A DNA stretch of 24,911 nucleotides, from the NCBI GenBank assembly GCA_910579785.1, contig CAJTVJ010000025.1, positions 1 to 24,911 on the forward strand, read 5' to 3'. This DNA comes from an uncultured Christensenella sp. (GTDB taxonomy: Bacteria; Bacillota; Clostridia; Christensenellales; UBA3700). Position 1 is the first letter of the stretch, and every line of letters starts with the position of its first letter. This document shows, in pieces, positions 1-7,153 of this stretch. The notes beneath the pieces were generated by a model, which searched no databases, was not told the origin of the DNA, and was given only the letters and a program-made list of their open reading frames with translations. Position numbers and translations under genes: made by a program.

Positions 1-77
1 TAAAAGCGAGACTCTCTCGCTTTTTTATATCACTTGCCAATCGCAAGTCCTTGCTGTGGTCGGAGTGGCGGGATTCG
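1..77. repeat. 77-bp direct repeat, copy 1 (tRNA-Pro 3' end plus terminator)
   Basis: Positions 1-77 are identical to 187-263 at an offset of 186. The unit holds a hairpin with AAAAGCGAG arms, a second hairpin (ACTTGC/GCAAGT) and the last 21 nt of the tRNA-Pro gene including CCA. Identity stops at 78/264, inside the T-loop of the tRNA. The repeat begins at the window edge, so more copies could lie to the left. Confidence 0.9.
57..77 (-). pseudogene. 3' fragment of tRNA-Pro (T-loop to CCA)
   Basis: The minus strand gives 18 nt of tRNA-Pro 3' end plus CCA, identical to 243-263 of the intact gene. The rest of the tRNA is replaced by an unrelated GC-rich repeat that starts at 78. It cannot make a tRNA. 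Such fragments are what an integrative element leaves at the far end of a tRNA target, but a simple local duplication is equally possible. Confidence 0.75.
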
Positions 78-136
78 TAAGGAGCAATGCGACGGTCTAG
101 CGAGCGTTTTGCGAGCGTCACTATTTCGAACTGTCC
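78..136 (+). repeat. GC-rich interspersed repeat module, copy R1
   Basis: This copy begins TAAGGAGCAATGCGACGG and ends TATTTCGAACTGTCC. It is nearly identical to the module at 424-485 and related to those at 8430, 11924, 17889, 17995 and (inverted) 18262-18340. Here it abuts the broken tRNA-Pro fragment directly. Confidence 0.8.
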
Positions 137-186
137 TGTCCACGCATTGTAACAAAAAGGACTTGCCCAAAAGCTTAGTGGTATAA

Positions 187-263
187 TAAAAGCGAGACTC
201 TCTCGCTTTTTTATATCACTTGCCAATCGCAAGTCCTTGCTGTGGTCGGAGTGGCGGGATTCG
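187..263. repeat. 77-bp direct repeat, copy 2 (overlaps intact tRNA-Pro)
   Basis: This is the second copy of the repeat at 1-77. It overlaps the 3' end of the intact tRNA-Pro gene and its downstream terminator. The 109 bp separating the copies hold repeat R1 and a short unassigned stretch (137-186). Confidence 0.9.
188..212 (-). terminator. Intrinsic terminator downstream of tRNA-Pro
   Basis: A perfect hairpin with 9-bp arms (AAAAGCGAG, loop ACTCT, CTCGCTTTT) has T-rich sequence on both sides, so it could work in both directions. It lies about 30 bp after the end of tRNA-Pro on the minus strand. An identical copy sits at 2-26. Confidence 0.7.
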
Positions 264-319
264 AACCCACGGCCTCTTGGTCCCGAACCAAGCGCGCTAC
301 CAAACTGCGCTACACCCCG
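243..319 (-). tRNA. tRNA-Pro (anticodon CGG)
   Basis: A 77-nt cloverleaf on the minus strand. The acceptor is CGGGGTG paired with CACTCCG, the anticodon loop is TTCGGGA (anticodon CGG), the T-loop is GTTCGAATC, and CCA is encoded at 243-245. It reads CCG codons. It lies 210 bp beyond tRNA-Leu with a repeat between them. A TATAAT at 329-334 could give it its own promoter, but no good -35 box stands at the right distance. Confidence 0.95.
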
Positions 320-404
320 ATAATTCTTATTATATATTTATTTATAAGTATCAATATTATATAGTTGTCACATCGACGTCTTTTCCTTACTTGTTCAACT
401 CGTT

Positions 405-485
405 GAGACCTCTCCGCGTAGGGCGTAAGGAGCAAAGCGACGGCTTAGCGAGCGTTTTCGCGAGCGTCACTATTTCGAACTGTCC
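405..485 (+). repeat. Interspersed repeat copy R2 inside the tRNA array
   Basis: The left end resembles the family terminus (GAGACCTCTCCGCGTAG), followed by the GC-rich module and ending TATTTCGAACTGTCC as in R1. It separates tRNA-Leu from tRNA-Pro. An apparent open frame across it is an accident of its composition. Confidence 0.8.
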
Positions 486-529
486 GCGTCTGCTGCACTC
501 TCCGCAAGTCTGCGTTAGCATACTTGCTC

Positions 530-616
530 TGGTGCTGCTGACCGGACTTGAACCGGTACGAAGTCTCCCCCGAGGGATTTTAAGTCCCTTGTGTCTGCCT
601 ATTCCACCACAGCAGC
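530..616 (-). tRNA. tRNA-Leu (anticodon TAA)
   Basis: An 87-nt tRNA with the long variable arm typical of class II tRNAs. The acceptor is GCTGCTG/CAGCAGC, the anticodon loop is CTTAAAA (anticodon TAA), and CCA is encoded at 530-532. It reads TTA codons. It follows tRNA-Cys after a terminator-like hairpin. Confidence 0.96.
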
Positions 617-624
617 ATAAAGTA

Positions 625-652
625 TAAAAAATGCTCTTGCCTGAGCAAGAGC
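625..652 (-). terminator. Terminator-like hairpin between tRNA-Cys and tRNA-Leu
   Basis: A perfect 8-bp stem (GCTCTTGC, loop CTGA, GCAAGAGC, 633-652) is followed on the minus strand by ATTTTTTA. It should end the Val-Gly-Cys transcript, yet I find no well-placed promoter for tRNA-Leu just downstream. Partial read-through or a role in processing is possible. Confidence 0.65.
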
Positions 653-657
653 TATTT

Positions 658-731
658 TGGAGGCACCACCCAGATTTGAACTGGGGGTGAAGCTTTTGCA
701 GAGCTCTGCCTTACCACTTGGCTATGGTGCC
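658..731 (-). tRNA. tRNA-Cys (anticodon GCA)
   Basis: A 74-nt cloverleaf with acceptor GGCACCA/TGGTGCC, anticodon loop CTGCAAA (anticodon GCA), and CCA encoded at 658-660. It is the third gene of the minus-strand array. Confidence 0.96.
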
Positions 732-779
732 ATTCCGTCTACATTATATGCACAAGCGAGCAAACCTGTGACAATATTA

Positions 780-854
<75 letters not shown>

Positions 855-857
855 ATT

Positions 858-933
858 TGGTGGAAGCTATAGGGCTCGAACCTATGACCCTCTGCTTGTA
901 AGGCAGATGCTCTCCCAACTGAGCTAAGCTTCC
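858..933 (-). tRNA. tRNA-Val (anticodon TAC)
   Basis: A 76-nt cloverleaf with acceptor GGAAGCT/AGCTTCC, anticodon TAC within CTTACAA, and CCA at 858-860. It is the first gene of the array, directly behind the promoter at 949-977. Confidence 0.96.
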
Positions 934-948
934 GCAAATTGCTTATAT

Positions 949-977
949 ATAATATCAAATAAAAATTTATTTGTAAA
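949..977 (-). promoter_or_regulatory. Promoter of the tRNA array
   Basis: On the minus strand TTTACA (972-977) and TATTAT (949-954) are separated by 17 bp, about 15 bp upstream of tRNA-Val. The match to sigma-A spacing is exact. Confidence 0.7.
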
Positions 978-1090
978 GGGTTTTTTACTATATTTTTTTA
1001 TTTAAATTTTATCAATATGTATAAATTTGTCGTTGAAATTACGGAAATTTAAATTTTAAGTAAAAAATACATACAAATTCCCTATTAACC

Positions 1091-1119
1091 TTGACAAACT
1101 GTCAAGCATTATATAGAAT
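1091..1119 (+). promoter_or_regulatory. Promoter of the mntP leader
   Basis: TTGACA (1091-1096), 17-bp spacer, TAGAAT (1114-1119). Transcription would start near 1126, at the 5' strand of the riboswitch. Confidence 0.75.
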
Positions 1120-1122
1120 ATA

Positions 1123-1267
1123 GATGTTAAGGGAGTAGTTGGCGCAATAGCGTGGCAAGTCAACATACTGATAGCGATATCTGGCTTGAATTAAATAACG
1201 AGACTTACGTCGTAGCTTTGCTATACGTCAAGTCGTTGAAGGTATAGCGAGCGGCTATACTTTTTTT
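1123..1267 (+). ncRNA. Manganese riboswitch (yybP-ykoY) with terminator
   Basis: The leader has the GGGAGTAG box (1131-1138) and the CGAGACTTACG element (about 1199-1209) of yybP-ykoY aptamers, which bind Mn2+. P1 can form from 1123-1131 and 1204-1211 with one bulge. A terminator follows: GTATAGC (1242-1248), loop, GCTATAC (1254-1260), then seven T. GCTATAC at 1220-1226 can pair with 1242-1248 as an antiterminator. A further hairpin (1207-1216 with 1220-1228) would hide that strand and competes with P1. The layout predicts that Mn2+ switches the gene on. The aptamer family is established; the pairing model is my inference. Confidence 0.85.
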
Positions 1268-1290
1268 ATATAACAATATAAGGAGCGCAT

Positions 1291-1851
1291 ATGTTAGAGA
1301 CGGTATTTATGGCGATGGGACTTGCGATGGACGCGTCGTGCGTGTCGATGACCAACGCTATGAGCGAAAAAAATATGAAATGGCTCAAAGCCATATTCTT
1401 CACGCTGCTCTTTGGCGTATTCCAAGCCGTGATGCCTATGATAGGATATTTTGTCGGCGGAGCCTTCTCTAAATTACTTCTCAACTTTATACCGCTTATA
1501 GCTCTTGTATTGCTGACCGCGCTTGGACTTAAATCTATAATCGAGACGGTAAAAGACAAGAAGAAAGGCAATGAGGTCAAAGAAAAGCGCGTCGGCATGG
1601 GCGAAATATTTTTGCAGGCATTAGCTACGTCTATCGACGCGTTGAGCGTGGGCGTACTCTTTATTGAGAAGAGCGTGGGCGAAGCTATGCTTTCATTCGG
1701 CATTATCGGCATAATCACCTTTGCAATGTCCTTTATATGTTATTTGATAGGCAAAAAGTTTGGCGGTTGGCTCAAAAACAAAGCTGCGATCGTCGGCGGC
1801 ATTGTGCTGATACTTGTGGGATTAAAGATATTTCTCCCCTCTGTAATATGA
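1291..1851 (+). CDS. mntP: Manganese efflux pump MntP
   Basis: A 186-aa membrane protein of the MntP (YebN, DUF204) family, which exports Mn2+ across the cytoplasmic membrane. It is almost all hydrophobic helices (about six) and is internally repeated. The acidic motif AMDASCVSM (residues 12-20) and its counterpart TSIDALSVG (about 112-120) mark the two halves, and their Asp residues are the expected metal ligands. A charged loop (KDKKKGNEVKEKR, about 89-101) separates them. The length is normal. The start is set by AGGAG 6 bp upstream of ATG. The manganese riboswitch in its leader agrees with the function and predicts induction by excess Mn2+. Confidence 0.93.
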   Translation: MLETVFMAMGLAMDASCVSMTNAMSEKNMKWLKAIFFTLLFGVFQAVMPMIGYFVGGAFSKLLLNFIPLIALVLLTALGLKSIIETVKDKKKGNEVKEKRVGMGEIFLQALATSIDALSVGVLFIEKSVGEAMLSFGIIGIITFAMSFICYLIGKKFGGWLKNKAAIVGGIVLILVGLKIFLPSVI

Positions 1852-1853
1852 TC

Positions 1854-2396
1854 TTAGTATTTGGGCGTATAAGTCACAAACATCTCTTCAAACAAAAAGA
1901 ATTTAGGCGCATGGTAAGTCAACGTAAAGAAGGCTGCGTATAGCGCGACTATGCCCACGCATGAAAGGATATTCAGCCATTTAATATGACGTTTGAAAAA
2001 CATCGTATATGCAGTCGCATACCCTAGCGCAATAGCAACGGTAAATATAGTGATATCAATGGGCAAAATTGCTCTTCTTGCAAAAAAAGTGTAACAAAGA
2101 AAGGCGCTTATAATAAAGAAAATCATGACAAGCATGCCAAAAAACGCCGCGCTGGCATAGTTGTTGACCTTTCTGCCGAGAAAAAATCCCCCGACTGTGA
2201 ATATAATAAGCATTGGCAAAAGCGCAAGCTTGATATGTTCCCAAATACTTTCGTTGGTGGCAAAAAGCAGTCCTGCCACACCGTTGCCGCCCGACCATTC
2301 ATATATGAAATGATTTAAAAAGCCGAGCAGCAGCGTAGCAACGGCGGAAATCGCCAAAAACAATTTGATTTTCTTTAACTCACCTATACTCTCCAT
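1854..2396 (-). CDS. DUF6512-like integral membrane protein
   Basis: A 180-aa protein with about five or six membrane helices. The region from about residue 25 to 65 has the order H-x3-EWSG, then NESIWEHIKLALLP, which I recall from the uncharacterised DUF6512 family; function is unknown. A short basic stretch (FKRHIKW, about 133-139) separates late helices. It converges on mntP with only 2 bp between the two stop codons and no terminator between them, so the transcripts probably overlap at their 3' ends. I see no convincing promoter: TTGCTT about 40 bp upstream is paired only with a weak TATATC. The family name is from memory and the membrane nature is clear. Confidence 0.7.
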   Translation of the reverse strand: MESIGELKKIKLFLAISAVATLLLGFLNHFIYEWSGGNGVAGLLFATNESIWEHIKLALLPMLIIFTVGGFFLGRKVNNYASAAFFGMLVMIFFIISAFLCYTFFARRAILPIDITIFTVAIALGYATAYTMFFKRHIKWLNILSCVGIVALYAAFFTLTYHAPKFFLFEEMFVTYTPKY

Positions 2397-2480
2397 AGGT
2401 ATAGTATATTCCGCCGATATATATTTATTAGTATTTAAAGCAAATTTTCGACAAAATTTACTTGCAGACGCTCTGCTTTA

Positions 2481-4295
2481 TTATACGTAATAACCGCACT
2501 TCAATATAAAGTTGTATACGTCTTCGTCAAGATCCTTATCAAGCTGAGTGTCAAAGTCTGTGTGCCAGCCGCTGAGTATGTCGTATATCAGCTCCTGAGC
2601 CTCGCGCTTTTTGGTCATTATGCCGACAAAGCTCAACTTGTCGCTGTCGCTGACGTATGAGAAGAGCAAACTGAATATAGCGCAAGGATTGATAGCGGAA
2701 TAATCTATGTCGATGACCTCGTATATCTTGTCGAAGAGGTCTATCTGCACCTCTATCTCATCCTTGTCAAATCCCGTCAGCATAGCAAAGGCGCAGAAGA
2801 TAGCTATGCCGTATGCAAGATTGTCTTTCTTGTCGTCCTTTTTATATCTGAGCGCATAATTTTTGAACTTTCCGCCCATGACTATCAGCGTCTTTTTGTC
2901 GCAGTTCATAAGATATTCTGCAAGACATATAGAGCGCACAAACAAGTTATATTCGCTGCTCACCGCAATGCGGTTGATCATATCGCGCACGGCTAAGCAG
3001 CCCGTATTATAGAGATTATGCACTATCTCAAACACGCTTGAAAGCTTGGTCTCAGAGACGTAGAGCATGGACTGCAATCCCAAAACGTTCTCTTCCGCGT
3101 CTTGCATAAACTCGTCCATTGAAGCGACTTGTTTGAGCTTTTTCATAAGCTTTTTGCCGACAAATTCGCTTATCCAAACAAGATTTACAGAATAAATCTT
3201 ATCGGGCATCTCTCCCCTTTTGGTGGGCTTTTTGAGATACTTTTTATAATATTGCATATATTGCAAAAGCAATCCGCCCTTGCCGAAATTGCCGCAAGAG
3301 CTTGCCATATGCGCAAATTCTCTTTCTGCAAGCTTATACTCTCCGTCGTTGAAATACATCATGCCTCTGAGAAGATAAGCGCACTCCGACGTATCCTCCT
3401 TGCGTATCGGATTGTTGGCATACACCTTTGCCCAAAACTCTTCGCCGCTCGCCAATTCCCCCGACAGCGAGTGCATATCGCAAAGGTCTTTGAGAGAATA
3501 TCCCTTGTGGCTGATAAAAAATTCTTTAAGTACGTTTGCATCAGGCGAGCCGTCCATATAAAGGCTGTAAAAAACGTCTGCGATATACGGCGTATATATG
3601 TCGTTTTCTATCAGCTTCTTGCAATACTCATACGCCTTGGCGTACTCGTGTAATTCGCAGTATACCTCGACAAAAGACTTATAACACAACAACTGCATAT
3701 CGAGCGTCGTGCCTTCGAGTTTTATCTTTTTCAACAATGCAAGAGCCTTGTCAAATTGGTTGGAATTGAGGTAAAACCTCACGGAAAGTTCTTCCAAATA
3801 CGCCGTGTAATCTCTGTTGACTACGCTGAAAATCATCTTGCCGTTTTTGTAATAGTAATCTCTGCCGTGAGCGGAGACAACGTAACCGTTCTTGGTAACG
3901 TAATGATCTTTTTCAAGCGACTTGGGAAGTTTGAGCAGCATACTGTCAAATATCCATCTGTGCATAATATTGCTGACGTTTTCGCCGGAAATGCGAAGCA
4001 CTTGCTGAAAGCTCTCGATGTCTTCGTCCAATATGCTGAGTTGGCGCAAAAGCTCTATCGACTCATCGACATACACTCCTTCCATCAATATTTGGCTGAC
4101 TATCTCTATCGCCGCCGGATAATTGCCTATCTTGCTGAAATAATGGGCGATATACATCTTTCTGTCGTTACGCTCGCCCTCGTCCTCGACCCTGTCATAC
4201 CCGGCAATAATGCGCTGCGCTATCGAAGTTTCAACTCCGCTGTGCCACATCTTGCCGTGCGTATATTCTTTTAATGTAGTTGGAAATTTTATCAT
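2481..4295 (-). CDS. TPR-like helical repeat protein coupled to hslO
   Basis: A soluble protein of 604 aa with no signal peptide or membrane helix. Its helix pairs resemble degenerate tetratricopeptide repeats: YFSKIGNYPAAIEIVSQIL (about 51-69), FYLNSNQFDKALALLKKI (about 174-191), YCELHEYAKAYEYCKKLI (about 212-229), and a later YFNDGEYKLAEREFAHMA. TPR domains bind other proteins, and no catalytic motif is visible. The ATG overlaps the hslO stop codon (ATGA), with GAGG upstream inside hslO, so translation of the two is coupled. A weak hairpin (GCAGA/TCTGC, 2464-2476) follows the stop. Function is unknown; a role beside Hsp33 in stress response is inferred from the coupling alone. Confidence 0.75.
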   Translation of the reverse strand: MIKFPTTLKEYTHGKMWHSGVETSIAQRIIAGYDRVEDEGERNDRKMYIAHYFSKIGNYPAAIEIVSQILMEGVYVDESIELLRQLSILDEDIESFQQVLRISGENVSNIMHRWIFDSMLLKLPKSLEKDHYVTKNGYVVSAHGRDYYYKNGKMIFSVVNRDYTAYLEELSVRFYLNSNQFDKALALLKKIKLEGTTLDMQLLCYKSFVEVYCELHEYAKAYEYCKKLIENDIYTPYIADVFYSLYMDGSPDANVLKEFFISHKGYSLKDLCDMHSLSGELASGEEFWAKVYANNPIRKEDTSECAYLLRGMMYFNDGEYKLAEREFAHMASSCGNFGKGGLLLQYMQYYKKYLKKPTKRGEMPDKIYSVNLVWISEFVGKKLMKKLKQVASMDEFMQDAEENVLGLQSMLYVSETKLSSVFEIVHNLYNTGCLAVRDMINRIAVSSEYNLFVRSICLAEYLMNCDKKTLIVMGGKFKNYALRYKKDDKKDNLAYGIAIFCAFAMLTGFDKDEIEVQIDLFDKIYEVIDIDYSAINPCAIFSLLFSYVSDSDKLSFVGIMTKKREAQELIYDILSGWHTDFDTQLDKDLDEDVYNFILKCGYYV

Positions 4296-5137
4296 TTAAA
4301 CATCCTCTGTACGTCTTCTATACTAAATTCGTATTTTTTGTTGCAAAACTCGCATCCCACTTGAATGCCGCCTTGCGACTTTGCAATCTCTATTGCTTGC
4401 TGTTGCCCCAAAGTGAGCAACATTTCCTCTATCCTTGTCCTAGAACAACTGCATTTATATTCTTCGGCTATGTCAGGCAAACGAGATATCTCAAAGTGCG
4501 CAAAATAAAAATCTATTATCTCCTGCGCGCTCTTTTCTTGCAAAAGGGCTGCAACGTCTGTAAAGTTGCTTACTATATCTTGCAAAATAAATATCTCTTC
4601 TTCGCTGCAATTCGGCATAGGCTGAACTATTATACCGCCCGCTTTGACGCACTTGCCTCCATCCATCTTGACGCCCAGCGCAACTGCCGAAGGCAACTGT
4701 TCCGACACTGTGAAGTAATAGGCAAAGTCTTCGTCGATATTGCCGTTGACAAGCTGTGACAAACCGTTGTAAGGCTCTTTAAGTCCAAAGTCCTTGATGA
4801 CGTTGAGCGCGCCGTCGCTGCCGACGATAGTCTTGACGTCAACGTCCTCGCCCTCGCAGGCAGTGGGATTTTCGATATATCCCCTCACCTTGGCTCCGCA
4901 GTCGCCGCATATCACCATCTTGCCGCCCTTGCCGTTGCCGTCGATAATGAGAGTCAACTTGTTGTTCAACCCCTTAAAACCTGCGCTCATAAACGCGGCT
5001 ACCGTCAACGCCTTGCCCATCGCTCTCGCAACGGACGTTGAAAATCCGTGTATTTCGATAGCCTTGTTTACCGTGTCAGTCGTATCCATTACGCTGACAA
5101 TGGCTTTGCCGCCAAATAAAATTGCTCTTTTTATCAT
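4292..5137 (-). CDS. hslO: Redox-regulated chaperone Hsp33
   Basis: A 281-aa cytoplasmic holdase of the Hsp33 family. It is kept inactive by Zn2+ bound to four cysteines and is activated by oxidative unfolding. All four are present: CSC at 229-231 and CEFC at 262-265. The N-terminal substrate-binding domain shows the conserved DGNGKGG (about 66-72) and the block SEQLPSAVALGVKM (about 146-159). The length is typical. AAAGGA stands just ahead of the ATG. It has its own promoter and runs into the 604-aa TPR-like gene with a 4-bp overlap. The two extra cysteines CGDC at about 77-80 lie outside the zinc motif and may be worth a look. Confidence 0.95.
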   Translation of the reverse strand: MIKRAILFGGKAIVSVMDTTDTVNKAIEIHGFSTSVARAMGKALTVAAFMSAGFKGLNNKLTLIIDGNGKGGKMVICGDCGAKVRGYIENPTACEGEDVDVKTIVGSDGALNVIKDFGLKEPYNGLSQLVNGNIDEDFAYYFTVSEQLPSAVALGVKMDGGKCVKAGGIIVQPMPNCSEEEIFILQDIVSNFTDVAALLQEKSAQEIIDFYFAHFEISRLPDIAEEYKCSCSRTRIEEMLLTLGQQQAIEIAKSQGGIQVGCEFCNKKYEFSIEDVQRMFK

Positions 5138-5233
5138 ATGTCCTTTACTTTTCCTCTTTTATACGTTTATCGGCATTCTCGTCATAAGTGCTTTTGCGTC
5201 GTAGGTATTTAAATATTTTATCTTTAAGCGTGT

Positions 5234-5262
5234 ATAATAGATATCGCACTATTTTGTTGCAA
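5234..5262 (-). promoter_or_regulatory. Promoter of hslO and the TPR-like gene
   Basis: On the minus strand TTGCAA (5257-5262), a 17-bp spacer and TATTAT (5234-5239). The -35 box overlaps the end of the preceding methyltransferase gene. The leader to hslO would be about 90 nt. Confidence 0.6.
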
Positions 5263-5956
5263 CAAAGATGACTCTTTTTGATTTGGCATTGGGAGCGCCG
5301 TAGCTCTCGCCGTCATATTTCTCAACGTGCCATTTCTCCAAAAGTCTCTCCAACACGTCCGTATCGTGGACGTACTGTCTGTGCGATTCTTCTAATCTTT
5401 GGTATATATTTCCCTCAACCTTCTCAAAAAAGTCTATGTCCATATCGACATACCCGTCGCCAAGTTCATTTGACCATATGTACGTCAAATCGTCATAGTC
5501 CTCGCAAAACAAGTTGTCGCCCAGCACCTTTTCCAGCTTATGGCGTGTGGATATGTCAAAGACAAATCTGCCGCCGCTTTTAAGATTGGCATATACTCTG
5601 TCAAAAAAACCTGCTAAGTCGCCTTGGGATATATAGTTGACTCCGTCGCATACGCAGGTGATAAAGTCCGCGCAATGGTTGAGTTGGAGCGACGTCATAT
5701 CCATATTTATCCATTTGACGTCCAATGCGAGCTTCTTTGACTTCTGCGCCGCCAAGGACAGCATAGGCTGGCTTACGTCCATACCTATCATCTTGGCTCC
5801 GCCGGCGGCAAGACGCAGTGTCATTTCACCCGATCCGCAGGCAAGGTCTACGCCTTCGCCCACCGCTTTGTCTTTGACAAATTCGTAATATCCGTCATAG
5901 TCAAAGTCGCCCATAAGCCTGTCGTAGTATTTTGCCAAAATGCTGTATGCGCTCAT
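5249..5956 (-). CDS. Class I SAM-dependent methyltransferase
   Basis: A 235-aa cytosolic protein with the Rossmann-type methyltransferase fold. It starts YSILAKYYDRLMGDFDY, a usual N-terminus in this group. The SAM-binding motif I is VDLACGSGEMTLRLA (36-50), the acidic end of strand 2 is GMDVSQPML (about 58-66), and the later FDIST fits strand 5. The substrate cannot be read from the sequence. The start overlaps the stop of the YesL-like gene by 4 bp (ATGA), so it is the second gene of a two-gene operon. Housekeeping methyltransferases of this type often remain unassigned. Confidence 0.85.
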   Translation of the reverse strand: MSAYSILAKYYDRLMGDFDYDGYYEFVKDKAVGEGVDLACGSGEMTLRLAAGGAKMIGMDVSQPMLSLAAQKSKKLALDVKWINMDMTSLQLNHCADFITCVCDGVNYISQGDLAGFFDRVYANLKSGGRFVFDISTRHKLEKVLGDNLFCEDYDDLTYIWSNELGDGYVDMDIDFFEKVEGNIYQRLEESHRQYVHDTDVLERLLEKWHVEKYDGESYGAPNAKSKRVIFVATK

Positions 5957-6960
5957 TTTTTCTTTTTCTTTTTTCCGTATTGAGGAGCTTTTGTCTGTTG
6001 TTGCTTTTTCTTTTCTTTATTCTTTTGTTTGTTAAGTTTTTCTATTTCTTTCGCCTTTATCTTCTCCTGCTCTTCATAGAGATAAGCTATCATATTGTCC
6101 GTCACGTACTGCGAAAATGCCACGTTGAACATCGCGTACGCGCTGAATCCTATCATTACCATCATGATAAGTATGAATATGCCGAGTATGTTGACAAAAC
6201 TCAATGCCATAACTCCTGCAAAAAACAGCGTGACAAAAACAGTCGGCACTATCATTATCAACGTGAGACAAGCCGTATTACGGATATATTCTTTCATAGT
6301 ATACTTATAGCACACGTACATTCCCTGTCCCACTGCCATATAGAGCGCGCTCAAAAATGCGATGACAGCGCATGCTATCATAAGCACCCACCAACCTGCG
6401 TTGGCTGCGCCGCTGAGCGCATTTTCTTTGAGTACCATGATCAGCGAACATGCAAAACCTGTCGCCAACGCTCCAAGCCATGCAAACGAAAGCATATATT
6501 TATACCAATTTCTCTTTACGCCTCTAAAAAAGTGGCTTACGACCTTGACCTTGGCGCCCCAAAGCATATTTCTGCAACAGTAGTAAAGCCCGGACGCAAA
6601 AAGTCCGACAAGCAGACACGTCGGAAATATTGCCAAGCCGTATCCCATAAGACGTATGTCGTATATCTTCTCTATCGCAATCAGCGTGTCGTCTACTACG
6701 CCGAAACCCACGCCTATGCCCGTGGAAAAGTTGAGCCCTGCCACAACCGCCTGCTCTTGCGACCTTGTGACGAAATACATTGCTATCAACGGCGCGCATG
6801 CCACCACCATAAGCAGATTGAGAAGCACAAGCTTGGTCAAATTCATCTGAATCGCCATCATAGCCTGCCTTATCCTGCCCTTATAATTGGTCACTCTGCC
6901 TTCGGGTGAAAGGTCTCTTTTGACCGTTAGCTTTGCCGCCAAATTGTTTACTGCACTCAT
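5953..6960 (-). CDS. YesL/DUF624-like membrane protein with Lys-rich tail
   Basis: A 335-aa protein with about six hydrophobic segments between residues 40 and 290. The first helix region LVLLNLLMVVACAPLIAMY and the motif FFRGVKRNWYKYM (about 143-155) resemble the YesL family (DUF624), of unknown function and sometimes linked to sugar uptake genes; the match is by eye. The last 45 residues are a cytoplasmic, highly charged tail that ends in six lysines. An SD-like GGAGAG precedes the ATG, and a good promoter lies at 7009-7037. It is translationally coupled to the methyltransferase downstream. Confidence 0.65.
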   Translation of the reverse strand: MSAVNNLAAKLTVKRDLSPEGRVTNYKGRIRQAMMAIQMNLTKLVLLNLLMVVACAPLIAMYFVTRSQEQAVVAGLNFSTGIGVGFGVVDDTLIAIEKIYDIRLMGYGLAIFPTCLLVGLFASGLYYCCRNMLWGAKVKVVSHFFRGVKRNWYKYMLSFAWLGALATGFACSLIMVLKENALSGAANAGWWVLMIACAVIAFLSALYMAVGQGMYVCYKYTMKEYIRNTACLTLIMIVPTVFVTLFFAGVMALSFVNILGIFILIMMVMIGFSAYAMFNVAFSQYVTDNMIAYLYEEQEKIKAKEIEKLNKQKNKEKKKQQQTKAPQYGKKKKKK

Positions 6961-7008
6961 ATACTCTCCGTTTTTCTAATAACATAATAAGAAAATTTAA
7001 TTTATTAC

Positions 7009-7037
7009 ATTATACACTATAATTTTATTTTAAGCAA
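7009..7037 (-). promoter_or_regulatory. Promoter of the YesL-like/methyltransferase operon
   Basis: On the minus strand TTGCTT (7032-7037), a 17-bp spacer and TATAAT (7009-7014), with the start codon about 48 bp further on. Confidence 0.65.
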
Positions 7038-7153
7038 ATAATACGAGGCATAATTTGCACAACAAAAAACTTCTTTGCGAATTTTAAAATACTTTCGGGA
7101 ATTTTGTCGAAAATTATCGTTATTTGAAATTATTTGTGTTTTTTTGTATGAAA

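Noticed and set aside
621..645. Promoter for tRNA-Leu within the hairpin (TTGCTC, TATACT)
   Set aside because: The predicted start would fall inside the tRNA, so it could not give the full 5' end.
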